DNA of 17,165 nt. Origin: Draconibacterium sp. (GTDB lineage Bacteria; Bacteroidota; Bacteroidia; Bacteroidales; Prolixibacteraceae). Shown piece after piece: positions 1-7,411 of the stretch (position 1 is its first letter; every line of letters starts with the position of its first letter). The stretch covers positions 1 through 17,165 of the forward strand of contig JALUZN010000485.1 in assembly GCA_027011835.1 (NCBI GenBank), given 5' to 3'. Made by a program: the position numbers and the translations under genes. The notes under the pieces are model-generated. The model was not told where the DNA came from and did no database searches. It was given only the letters and a program-made list of their open reading frames with translations.

Positions 1-1
1 C

Positions 2-817
2 GAGGAGAGAGATGCTGTTGTTTCGCTGGCAAAACAGTCGACACACCCGTTGAGCAATGCTGTTTCGAAATTTTATAAAGATGTAAATTATACTGCTCCC
101 GACCATTTTGTTGAAGTTCTGGGGCGGGGTGTTTTCGGGAAAGTGAATGGATTGAATATCCGTCTTGGTGCAGAAGAGTATGTAACGAATAAAACAACCT
201 GTAGTAAACAAAAAGCTTCGGTTGTTTATGTGTCTATTAACGATAAAACGAAAGGGTTTTATACTGTTAGCAATCAGTACAGGAAAGGTTTTGAGGAGGT
301 TATTCGGACGTTAAAAAAGCAGTTTAAAGTTTATTTATTAACCGGCGACAACAATGGAGAGGAGGAGCATTTGTTAAATTATTTTGAAAAGCAAAATATG
401 CAGTTCAATCAAAAACCGGGCGATAAAGCAGAGTTTGTAAAGCAGTTGCAAGAGCGGGGCGAAACGGTTTTAATGACCGGCGACGGGTTAAACGATGCGG
501 GAGCTTTAATGCAAGCCGATGTAGCGCTTACAATTGCCGATAAAGTGTACCATTTCTCGCCGGCAAGCGATGCCGTTCTCGAAGCTGAAAAGTTTAGTCA
601 ACTTGCTAAATTTGTGCATTTTACAAAAACATCACTCAAAATTGTAAAGGTTAGCTTTTTTATCTCTTTTCTCTATAATGTAATTGGAATATCGTTCGCA
701 ATTTCCGGAAATTTATCGCCAATTGTGGCTGCTATTTTAATGCCAATCAGTTCGGTGTCGGTGGTCGCTTTTGCCACTTTTGTTACCCGGTTTGCCGGGC
801 GAATAAAACTGTCTTGA
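2..817 (+). CDS. ccoI: Copper-translocating P-type ATPase, C-terminal part (CcoI/FixI-like), 5' truncated by window
   Basis: This is the last 271 residues of a P1B ATPase. The reading frame is open from base 2, so the gene begins outside the window and the apparent start at base 50 is internal. Seen in order: the nucleotide-domain HP motif (STHPLS, residues 13-18), a GRGVFG glycine loop, the P-domain TGD, and the hinge motif GDGLNDAGAL, which has Gly where most P-type ATPases have Pro. Two membrane helices follow, carrying a YN pair and a C-terminal MPISS (M-x-x-S-S), features of Cu+-transporting P1B pumps. The FSPASDAVL stretch and the tail resemble the Bacteroidota ATPase usually linked to cbb3 oxidase genes, which supplies copper for oxidase assembly. 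No ccoS follows; the next gene is uvrA, convergent. Copper ATPase is secure; the CcoI assignment is by recall of family sequence and less certain. Confidence 0.85.
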   Translation, partial: EERDAVVSLAKQSTHPLSNAVSKFYKDVNYTAPDHFVEVLGRGVFGKVNGLNIRLGAEEYVTNKTTCSKQKASVVYVSINDKTKGFYTVSNQYRKGFEEVIRTLKKQFKVYLLTGDNNGEEEHLLNYFEKQNMQFNQKPGDKAEFVKQLQERGETVLMTGDGLNDAGALMQADVALTIADKVYHFSPASDAVLEAEKFSQLAKFVHFTKTSLKIVKVSFFISFLYNVIGISFAISGNLSPIVAAILMPISSVSVVAFATFVTRFAGRIKLS

Positions 818-827
818 TGTACATCGT

Positions 828-916
828 CCGTCCCTTAAAAGGGACGGCAAAGGATATTTCTGCACGATCAAAAATTGATTATACAAATATCCTTTGCCGT
901 TGGCTTTAACCAACGG
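828..916. repeat. REPIN-like element, copy 1 (two inverted REP hairpins around a short core)
   Basis: Three nested palindromes are visible. The left hairpin is CCGTCCCTT (828-836) with AAGGGACGG (839-847). The right hairpin is CCGTTGG (897-903) with CCAACGG (910-916). Between them a perfect 16-bp inverted repeat pairs ACGGCAAAGGATATTT (844-859) with its complement at 885-900, overlapping the feet of both hairpins. The core contains a small ATCAA/TTGAT hairpin. Read on opposite strands, both ends share the same foot and tail, CCGT...ACGGCAAAGGATAT, with different stem centres. This is the architecture of REP doublets (REPINs), which in other bacteria are mobilised by RAYT transposases; no RAYT gene is in the window. 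It lies 10 bp after the ATPase stop codon and could also act as a transcription terminator. Confidence 0.75.
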
Positions 917-921
917 ATTTA

Positions 922-968
922 TGGAATGCCAAAACCAATTGGGCTTCAGCCCTGAATAATTTATTCCA
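922..968. repeat. Separate hairpin element with GGGCTTCAGCCC core
   Basis: Between the two REPIN-like copies lies a different palindrome. An inner hairpin GGGCT-TC-AGCCC (941-952) sits inside an outer inverted repeat TGGAAT (922-927) / ATTCCA (963-968). It shares no stem sequence with its neighbours, so it looks like a second repeat family or an independent terminator for the upstream ATPase gene. There is no clean T-run immediately after it, only TAATTTATT. Confidence 0.5.
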
Positions 969-1023
969 AAAAAATATGATTTTGATAGGTTTAAGGGCCC
1001 GGAGACTGGTTTAATCTTGGTGT

Positions 1024-1191
1024 CCGTCCCTTGAAAGGGACGGCAAAGGATATTCTTACTCCGACTCTAGAAATCATTCACGGTGTGAATTGTAAATTAA
1101 AAGCAGAAAAAATAATAACAACCCCGCAATTTGCAAGAAATCACGCCGTGAATTTTTACATTTATCCTTTGCCGTTGGCTTTAGCCAACGG
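1024..1191. repeat. REPIN-like element, copy 2 (longer core)
   Basis: This has the same organisation as the copy at 828-916. The left hairpin is CCGTCCCTT (1024-1032) / AAGGGACGG (1035-1043). The right hairpin is CCGTTGGCT (1172-1180) / AGCCAACGG (1183-1191), a perfect 9-bp stem. A 13-bp inverted repeat ACGGCAAAGGATA (1040-1052) pairs with 1163-1175. The core is longer (about 110 nt) and carries its own 12-bp inverted repeat, 1077-1088 with 1141-1152, with one T-G wobble. The element ends one base before the uvrA stop codon (1193-1195), so it occupies the 3' flank of both convergent genes. Confidence 0.75.
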
Positions 1192-1192
1192 A

Positions 1193-4066
1193 TTATTGGT
1201 TAGCAAAAAGCTCCTCTTTTAAAAACCGGGCGGTAAACGATTTTTTGTTTTTAGTTATCTCTTCCGGAGTGCCGGTGCAAAGAATTTCCCCACCGTTTTT
1301 CCCGCCTTCCGGACCAATGTCGATAATGTGGTCGGCCACTTTTATAACATCGAGATTATGTTCAATTACAATAACCGTATTTCCTTTTTCAACAAGTTTG
1401 TTTAGCATTTCCAACAAAACACGAATGTCTTCGAAGTGAAGGCCGGTAGTAGGTTCGTCTAAAATGTAAACGGTTTGCCCGGTGTCGCGCTTTGCCAGTT
1501 CTGCCGCCAGTTTAACCCGCTGCGACTCGCCTCCCGATAACGTTGTCGATGATTGGCCAAGTGTAATGTACCCCAACCCGACATCTTTTAATGTTTTTAG
1601 TTTTGTTGCAATCGACGGAATATTCTCGAAAAAATCGACCCCGCTGTTGATGGTCATATTCAGTACATCTGAAATCGATTTTCCTTTGTACCGCACTTCC
1701 AGTGTTTCGCGGTTGTAGCGTTTCCCGTTGCATTTGTCGCAATGTACATAAACATCGGGGAGGAAATTCATCTCAATGAGTTTTAGCCCGCCCCCCTGAC
1801 ACGCTTCGCAGCGGCCACCTTTTACGTTAAACGAAAACCGGCCGGGTTTGTAGCCCCGTATTTTTGCTTCGGGTAACTGGGCAAACAAACTGCGGATATC
1901 GGAAAAAATATTGGTGTAAGTTACCGGGTTCGAGCGCGGTGTACGTCCAATTGGCGACTGGTCGACACGGATTACTTTATCGATAAATTCTAACCCTTTT
2001 ACCGATTTGTAAGGCAGCGGATCTTTAAGCGATTTGTAAAAATGCTGACTTAATACGGGTTGCAGAGTTTCGTTTATCAACGTCGATTTTCCACTTCCCG
2101 AAACACCGGTTACACAAATAAATCTTCCGAGAGGAATTTTTAGATTAACCGATTTCAGATTGTTTCCGGTGCATCCCTTTAATTCGAGGAAATTGGTTTT
2201 CCCGGTTCGTCGTTTCGAGGGCACTTCAATTTTTTTTATGTTGTTGAGGTAGTCGGCGGTGAGTGACTTCATTTTTATCACTTCAGCAGGTGTTCCGGCA
2301 GCAACAATCTCTCCTCCGTGACGCCCGGCCAGCGGCCCCATGTCAATCAGGTAATCGGCATGCATCATCGTATCTTTATCGTGTTCAACCACCACCACCG
2401 AGTTGCCCGAATCGCGTAATTGTTGCAGTGCTTCTATCAGTTTTAAATTGTCGCGGTGGTGTAGTCCGATGCTGGGCTCGTCGAGAATATACAGCACATT
2501 TACCAATTGCGAGCCAATTTGTGTTGCCAGTCTTATTCGTTGCGATTCGCCTCCCGACAAACTGCGGACAGTACGGTCGAGTGCCAGGTAATTCAGCCCA
2601 ACTCCCAGCATAAAACCCAGCCGGTCGCGAATCTCTTTTATCACTTCTGTTCCAATTTTTCGTTGGCGTTCGGTAATTCGCTCCTCCAACCCGTTAAACC
2701 ATTCTCCCAATTCGTTTAAATCGAGCTGCGCAATTTCCGAAATATTCTTCCCGTCTATTTTAAAATGGAGCGACTCTTTTTTTAGTCGCATTCCGTTACA
2801 TTCGGGGCACACCGTTGTTTTAACAAATTGGTTTGCCCACTTTTGTGCTGTTTTCGATGTATTGTCTTCGCGCTGACTGTCGATATATTTTATCACTCCG
2901 TCGTAACTCATCATGTAATTCATACTTGTTCCGAGGGGAGTATTTTTTAGCTGAATTCGTTCGGTTGTTCCAAAAAGAACTTCTTGCAAACCCTCTTCCG
3001 AAATATCTTTTACCGGTGTGTTTAGTGTAAAACCGTGCTTTTCGCCGAGTGCCTCAATTTGCCAGAAAATTAACGAATTTTTATAGGGCCCGAGTGGGGC
3101 AATTCCGCCTTTCGAAATACTTTTTGTTTTGTCGGGCATAATTTTGTTTAAATCGATTTCGGTAACGCGGCCCAGTCCGTTACATTTCGAACAGGCTCCT
3201 TGTGGCGAATTAAACGAAAAATTGTGTGGTGCCGGCTCGGCATACGAAATTCCAGTGGTGGGGCACATCAGCAACCGGCTGTAATACTTTACTTCATCAG
3301 TATCGTGGTCGAGAATCATTAAAACTCCATGGCCGTGTTTCATGGCTGTTTGCACACTCTCTTTGAGGCGTTTTTCAGAGGCATCGTCAACCACTAGTTT
3401 GTCAATCACCATCTCAATAAAGTGATTTTTATAGCGATCGACCTTATGGTTGTGTTTCAGTTCTGTTATTGTACCATCAATCCGGGCGTGTAAAAAACCT
3501 TTGCGTAGAATTTGTTCGAAAAGCTCACGGTAATGTCCTTTGCGCCCTTTTACAACAGGCGAAAGAATAACAATTCGTTTTCCTGCAAAGTCGTTTTTTA
3601 TCAGTTGAAGAATTTTCTCTTCGGTATATTTAACCATTTTCTCGCCCGTGTTGTACGAAAAAGCTTCGCCAGCACGCGCATACAAAAGGCGTAAAAAATC
3701 GTAAATTTCGGTAACTGTACCCACAGTTGAACGCGGGTTTTTGGTTGTTACTTTTTGTTCGATTGAAATTACCGGACTTAATCCGGTGATTTTATCAACA
3801 TCGGGGCGCTCCATATTTCCGAGAAACGATCGTGCATAAGCCGAAAATGTTTCGATGTAGCGGCGCTGCCCTTCGGCATAAATGGTGTCGAAAGCAAGCG
3901 ACGATTTTCCGCTTCCACTTAACCCTGTAATTACCGTAAGCTTATTTCGGGGAATTTCAACATCAATGTTTTTTAGGTTGTGGACACGCGCACCCTGAAC
4001 CACAATTTTTTCGTCGAACTCTGATACATTGTGTTGATTCTCTATTTCCATTCTCTTTTTATTCAT
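1193..4066 (-). CDS. uvrA: Excinuclease ABC subunit A (UvrA)
   Basis: UvrA is the damage-recognition ATPase of nucleotide excision repair; it acts as a dimer and loads UvrB on DNA. The 957-residue protein has the tandem ABC layout: Walker A GLSGSGKSS (48-56), ABC signature LSGGESQR (503-510) and Walker B ending YILDEPSIGL (about 526-534) in the first half; Walker A GVSGSGKST (654-662), LSGGESQR (843-850) and YILDEPTTGL (about 867-875) in the second. The C-terminal zinc finger is complete (C753, C756, C776, C779). The N-terminal one shows C268, C292 and C295, with Thr at the expected fourth position (271). A further CPEC pair is at 420-423. Length is normal for the family. ATG at 4066 is used here; a second in-frame ATG five codons later is also possible. 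It lies 51 nt downstream of the transglycosylase gene and is probably cotranscribed with it. Confidence 0.97.
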   Translation of the reverse strand: MNKKRMEIENQHNVSEFDEKIVVQGARVHNLKNIDVEIPRNKLTVITGLSGSGKSSLAFDTIYAEGQRRYIETFSAYARSFLGNMERPDVDKITGLSPVISIEQKVTTKNPRSTVGTVTEIYDFLRLLYARAGEAFSYNTGEKMVKYTEEKILQLIKNDFAGKRIVILSPVVKGRKGHYRELFEQILRKGFLHARIDGTITELKHNHKVDRYKNHFIEMVIDKLVVDDASEKRLKESVQTAMKHGHGVLMILDHDTDEVKYYSRLLMCPTTGISYAEPAPHNFSFNSPQGACSKCNGLGRVTEIDLNKIMPDKTKSISKGGIAPLGPYKNSLIFWQIEALGEKHGFTLNTPVKDISEEGLQEVLFGTTERIQLKNTPLGTSMNYMMSYDGVIKYIDSQREDNTSKTAQKWANQFVKTTVCPECNGMRLKKESLHFKIDGKNISEIAQLDLNELGEWFNGLEERITERQRKIGTEVIKEIRDRLGFMLGVGLNYLALDRTVRSLSGGESQRIRLATQIGSQLVNVLYILDEPSIGLHHRDNLKLIEALQQLRDSGNSVVVVEHDKDTMMHADYLIDMGPLAGRHGGEIVAAGTPAEVIKMKSLTADYLNNIKKIEVPSKRRTGKTNFLELKGCTGNNLKSVNLKIPLGRFICVTGVSGSGKSTLINETLQPVLSQHFYKSLKDPLPYKSVKGLEFIDKVIRVDQSPIGRTPRSNPVTYTNIFSDIRSLFAQLPEAKIRGYKPGRFSFNVKGGRCEACQGGGLKLIEMNFLPDVYVHCDKCNGKRYNRETLEVRYKGKSISDVLNMTINSGVDFFENIPSIATKLKTLKDVGLGYITLGQSSTTLSGGESQRVKLAAELAKRDTGQTVYILDEPTTGLHFEDIRVLLEMLNKLVEKGNTVIVIEHNLDVIKVADHIIDIGPEGGKNGGEILCTGTPEEITKNKKSFTARFLKEELFANQ

Positions 4067-4117
4067 GCAATTACGGTTGGTGTAAATAGTTTGCTCCTTT
4101 AATTATGGCTGGAATAA

Positions 4118-5035
4118 TTATTTCGAAAGCGGAATTTTAATGACGTATGTTTTCTTTTTTGAATTTGTCAGGTGGTCATCGCGTAACCAGGGATTAAAAT
4201 CTTTTAAGAGTTTATAACTGATACCATATTTTTTTGCAAAATCGGGGAAGTTGGCAACAGCACCATGAATTGTAATGTTTTTCGTTTTTATTATCGGGTA
4301 TTTTTCGTTGTCGGCAACATAAAAACCATACCGTTCCGGATTTTCGATAATGAGTTTTAGCGCTGCAATACGGTAAACATACCGTGCCGTTTCGGTTGTA
4401 ATTAAAAGGTCGTAATAGTTGTCGGTTTTTTGCCGAACCAACTGTTTCGAAATTCCCGACCTACCTCGATTGTACGATGCTGCTACCAATGTCCAGCTTC
4501 CAAATTTTTCGTACGAATCGAGCAGGTAGTCGCAAGCGGCATATGTTGCTTTTTCAATATGATAACGCTCGTCGATTAAGCTGTTTACTTCCAGCCCGTA
4601 CTCCTGTGCCGTACTTTTCATAAATTGCCACAACCCAACCGCATGGGCAGGCGAAATAGCACGCGGATTTAATCCACTTTCGGCAAGTGCGAGGTATTTA
4701 AAATCGTCGGGAATTCCTTTCTCTTTTAAAATTGGTTCGATTACTGAAAAGTAGCGGGGAGTAAGTTTTAAATACCGGAGGGTTTGCGAATGAAAATAGG
4801 CGTTCGATAAAAGCTCGCGGTCGAGCGATTCCCGAATGTCGAACCGGTCGAGTGGCATTGGTTCACCGGCAAACGAAAAAGCCGTGGGAAGTTCTACCGG
4901 TTTAAAAATTGCTTTCTGTTCTATTGCCGGATTTGAGGTCTCGGGCCGGGCCGATGCTAAAATCATTACAACTACTATAAGATTTATCCCAATTATTACG
5001 GGTAGCAAAACCTTCCAATATCTTTTTTGTCTCAT
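4118..5035 (-). CDS. Membrane-anchored lytic murein transglycosylase (MltD/SLT type)
   Basis: Predicted to cleave the MurNAc-GlcNAc bond of peptidoglycan, forming a 1,6-anhydro product, in the periplasm. From the ATG at 5035 it has 305 residues: a short basic N-terminus, one membrane segment (about 8-28), a linker, then an SLT/lysozyme-like domain (about 95-225). The catalytic glutamate is in ALAESGLNPRAIS (E119), followed by the family motifs GLWQFMKSTA (134-143) and AASYNRG (185-191). The tail (about 250-305) resembles a degenerate LysM-like cell-wall-binding repeat (FAKKYGISYKLLKDFNPWL), an inference. An in-frame TTG ten codons upstream (5065) was not chosen because the ATG directly precedes a good signal anchor. 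It is divergent from the sulfatase and probably heads a two-gene transcript with uvrA. Confidence 0.9.
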   Translation of the reverse strand: MRQKRYWKVLLPVIIGINLIVVVMILASARPETSNPAIEQKAIFKPVELPTAFSFAGEPMPLDRFDIRESLDRELLSNAYFHSQTLRYLKLTPRYFSVIEPILKEKGIPDDFKYLALAESGLNPRAISPAHAVGLWQFMKSTAQEYGLEVNSLIDERYHIEKATYAACDYLLDSYEKFGSWTLVAASYNRGRSGISKQLVRQKTDNYYDLLITTETARYVYRIAALKLIIENPERYGFYVADNEKYPIIKTKNITIHGAVANFPDFAKKYGISYKLLKDFNPWLRDDHLTNSKKKTYVIKIPLSK

Positions 5036-5127
5036 TTTGTTAAAGTTTAAAGTGCTTAAAAACAATTTGTTTCAGCATAATCTTGTAGGTTTTAACAGAG
5101 TTCAACAACTCTTTTAAAACGAATCTG

Positions 5128-5158
5128 CAAAAGTACTATTTACTATTCAGATAACAAT
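5128..5158 (-). promoter_or_regulatory. Predicted Bacteroidota-type promoter for the transglycosylase-uvrA transcript
   Basis: On the minus strand TACTTTTG (5135 to 5128) matches the -7 element TAnnTTTG exactly. ATTG (5158 to 5155) lies upstream with exactly the 19-nt spacer expected for the -33 element TTTG. The predicted leader to the ATG at 5035 is roughly 85-90 nt. Inferred from sequence only. Confidence 0.5.
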
Positions 5159-5286
5159 TAAAAAAGAATACCAGTTTGGAGACTTTAACTCTAAATTGAG
5201 CGATTCAGAACAAAAAAGTTTGTCAATTGTGATATAAAAGGGAGTTACAAAGTTCCTGGATATTTATTCTCTGAAATATAGAGTGC

Positions 5287-5317
5287 TTTTTTTCTCTGCC
5301 TAATCTTTATAGCTTTG
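5287..5317 (+). promoter_or_regulatory. Predicted Bacteroidota-type promoter for the sulfatase
   Basis: TAGCTTTG (5310-5317) matches the -7 consensus TAnnTTTG exactly. TTTT (5287-5290) lies 19 nt upstream in place of TTTG. The start codon follows at 5339, giving a leader of only about 15 nt. Together with the opposite-facing site at 5128-5158, this makes 5036-5338 a divergent promoter region. Nothing else was recognised in it. Confidence 0.5.
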
Positions 5318-5338
5318 TATAAATCTAAAACATAAATT

Positions 5339-6766
5339 ATGTCATTCAGGAAATTTTCATTGTTTCTGTTTTTATCTCTTTTCTTTTTTTCGTGTTCAAC
5401 AAAAAAACAGCAACCCAACATTGTATTTATTTTGGTTGACGATTTGGGCTGGGCCGATGTAAAATGCAACTTTCCGGAATCTTTTTACGATACGCCAAAC
5501 ATCGATAAACTGGCCAAAAACGGAGTACGGTTTACCAATGCTTATGCGGCAAATCCGGTTTGTAGTCCAACGCGTGCCGCATTAATGACCGGCAAACATC
5601 CGAACCGTGTAGACATTACAGACTGGATTCCGGGCGACGACCCTAAAAAACGGCCACTCTTGGGGCCGCAAGACCGAAATGAACTTGCTTTGGAGGAGAC
5701 AACCATTGCCGAGAAATTAAAAGAGAAAGGATATAAAACCTGCTTTATTGGTAAGTGGCATTTGGGCGATAAAGGTTATTTTCCCGAAGATCAGGGATTT
5801 GATATTAATATTGGCGGGCATCATAGAGGCAGCCCACCCGGAGGTTATTATTCTCCGTATAAAAATCCGAAACTTACCGACGGGCCAAAAGGAGAATACC
5901 TAACCGACCGGTTAACAACAGAAGGAATTAAATTTATTAACGAGAACAGCAAACATCCGTTTTTTCTCTACCTCGCTTTTTATACGGTGCATACTCCTAT
6001 TCAGGCATCGAAAAAATTTATTGAAAAATATAAAGCGAAACGCGATAGTTTACACATTACAGAAGTGCCACACCGGCGAGAGGGTGAGGGGTGGACAAAA
6101 CTACTTCAGGAGAATGCGGCTTTTGCTTCGATGGTTGCATCGATGGATGAGAATGTTGGACGGGTTTTAAAAACATTAAAAGAGAGGGGGCTTGATAAAA
6201 ATACGTGGGTAATTTTTACGAGTGACAACGGAGGACTTTCCACACTTTACCGGAAAAATGCACCTACCAGCAACGGGCCGTTGCGTGCCGGAAAAGGGTG
6301 GTGTTACGAAGGTGGAATCCGTGTGCCGTTAATTATTGATGGCCCCGAAGTTGTAAACCGCGGCAGAACAACCGACCAACCTGCTGTTAGTATGGATTTC
6401 TATACAACAATTTTAACTATTGCCGGAGTTGAACACGCCGACAACGACGGGGTGAATTTGCTTCCGTTGTTAACGGAAAACAAACCGCTTAATCGCGATG
6501 TACTTTTTTGGCACTATCCGCATTATCACGGCAGTGCCTGGAAACCGGGTTCGGCATTGCGAAAAGGCGATTGGAAACTGATTGTGTTTTACGAAGATAA
6601 TCGTATGGAATTGTATAACCTTGCTACCGACCCCGGCGAAACAACAAATGTTGCCGGACAGAATCCGCAGAAAGTTAAAGAACTTAAGAAACTACTCGAT
6701 AAAAAGCTGGCAGACTCGGGCGCAAAATTTCCAACCGTAAATCCCGATTATGTTCCTAAAGATTAA
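5339..6766 (+). CDS. Lipoprotein sulfatase, type I (arylsulfatase A family)
   Basis: Predicted to hydrolyse sulfate esters, most likely on a sulfated glycan, outside the cytoplasm. The 475-residue protein begins with a lipoprotein signal (hydrophobic run then SLFFFSC, lipidated Cys at 19). Sulfatase landmarks: VDDLGWAD with metal-binding D34/D35; the signature CSPTRAALMTG, whose C75 must be converted to formylglycine (Cys type); GKWHLG (138-143); VHTP (217-220); TSDNGG (294-299); and GKGWCYEGGIRVP (318-330). The C-terminal part (DWKLI...YNLATDPGET) is typical of the family. No SusC/SusD pair, glycoside hydrolase or anaerobic sulfatase-maturating enzyme lies in the window, so substrate cannot be inferred from context. 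It ends 9 nt before the convergent DUF2490 gene. Confidence 0.93.
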   Translation: MSFRKFSLFLFLSLFFFSCSTKKQQPNIVFILVDDLGWADVKCNFPESFYDTPNIDKLAKNGVRFTNAYAANPVCSPTRAALMTGKHPNRVDITDWIPGDDPKKRPLLGPQDRNELALEETTIAEKLKEKGYKTCFIGKWHLGDKGYFPEDQGFDINIGGHHRGSPPGGYYSPYKNPKLTDGPKGEYLTDRLTTEGIKFINENSKHPFFLYLAFYTVHTPIQASKKFIEKYKAKRDSLHITEVPHRREGEGWTKLLQENAAFASMVASMDENVGRVLKTLKERGLDKNTWVIFTSDNGGLSTLYRKNAPTSNGPLRAGKGWCYEGGIRVPLIIDGPEVVNRGRTTDQPAVSMDFYTTILTIAGVEHADNDGVNLLPLLTENKPLNRDVLFWHYPHYHGSAWKPGSALRKGDWKLIVFYEDNRMELYNLATDPGETTNVAGQNPQKVKELKKLLDKKLADSGAKFPTVNPDYVPKD

Positions 6767-6775
6767 TGAGCTTAT

Positions 6776-7411
6776 TTAAATTTTTAGCCTGTAATCAATG
6801 CCAAGAATGTTAATCGACGTTTTGTCTTCGTAATAATGTTGAAGCCGGTAGTAAACGCCAACGCGGTGAATTTTTCCTATTTTTCGTGAAAGGCCAATGT
6901 CGAACCTGCCTTTTGCAATTTGCTTTTTCGCTAAATTGTGGAAAATCTCGTAGCTGGTAAACGGAGTTAATTTGTTGCCTGCAATGTTGTACGATAGTTT
7001 TATACGCGGGCGAATTGTTGTAACTTTTTCATTCTCTTCTTTGTCGTTGTAATAGGTTATACGCGTACGAAACGAAGGACGAAAACGGCTGATATCTGTT
7101 TTAAATGTTGTGTCGAAAACCCAGCGGTTGGTTGTAACATTCTCTTTTTTCTTTACGTTTGTTTTTAGCCGGTAAGCTGCTGCAAACTCTAAAAATTTAA
7201 ATGCTTTGTACGAAAGTTGTCCGTCGAACTGGTACTTGTCAACAGTAAAATCGTCTTGCAACCGTATTTCGGGAACGATACTGAATTCGAAGCGCTTAAA
7301 AAATCGCTTTGTAAATTCAAGCTCAATCCAAGTACCGAATTTATTCGTTTTTGCTAATCCCGATGAAACTCCTGTGATGAGGATAAGAAACAAAACAACT
7401 ATTTTCTTCAT
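6776..7411 (-). CDS. DUF2490 family outer-membrane beta-barrel protein
   Basis: A 211-residue protein with an N-terminal signal peptide (about 1-20, ending SSGLA before KTN) followed by alternating hydrophobic/polar strands rich in Tyr, Phe and Arg. The start FGTWIELEFTKRFFKRFEFSI and the strand pattern fit the DUF2490 family of small Bacteroidota outer-membrane barrels; the C-terminus ends in a beta strand with hydrophobic last residues (GIDYRLKI), as barrel proteins do. Its ATG overlaps the stop codon of the upstream DUF4956 gene by 4 nt (ATGA), indicating translational coupling. It is the third gene of the VTC-DUF4956-DUF2490 operon. No function is known to me; a role as the outer-membrane component for whatever the two upstream genes make or move is inference. 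Confidence 0.8.
   Translation of the reverse strand: MKKIVVLFLILITGVSSGLAKTNKFGTWIELEFTKRFFKRFEFSIVPEIRLQDDFTVDKYQFDGQLSYKAFKFLEFAAAYRLKTNVKKKENVTTNRWVFDTTFKTDISRFRPSFRTRITYYNDKEENEKVTTIRPRIKLSYNIAGNKLTPFTSYEIFHNLAKKQIAKGRFDIGLSRKIGKIHRVGVYYRLQHYYEDKTSINILGIDYRLKI

Noticed and set aside
1031..1222. 63-codon plus-strand ORF across REPIN-like copy 2
   Set aside because: It starts with a TTG inside the left hairpin, is read through palindromic repeat sequence and runs into the 3' end of uvrA; no protein features.
2263..2613. 116-codon plus-strand ORF inside uvrA
   Set aside because: It lies opposite well-conserved UvrA coding sequence (ABC signature and Walker B of the first half); composition is that of an antisense shadow.
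5063..5065. TTG as start of the transglycosylase
   Set aside because: The ATG ten codons downstream gives a normal signal anchor directly after a short basic N-terminus.
5245..5469. 74-codon minus-strand ORF over the sulfatase start
   Set aside because: It is antisense to the sulfatase signal peptide and promoter, with a Lys/Asn-rich composition; it looks like a shadow.
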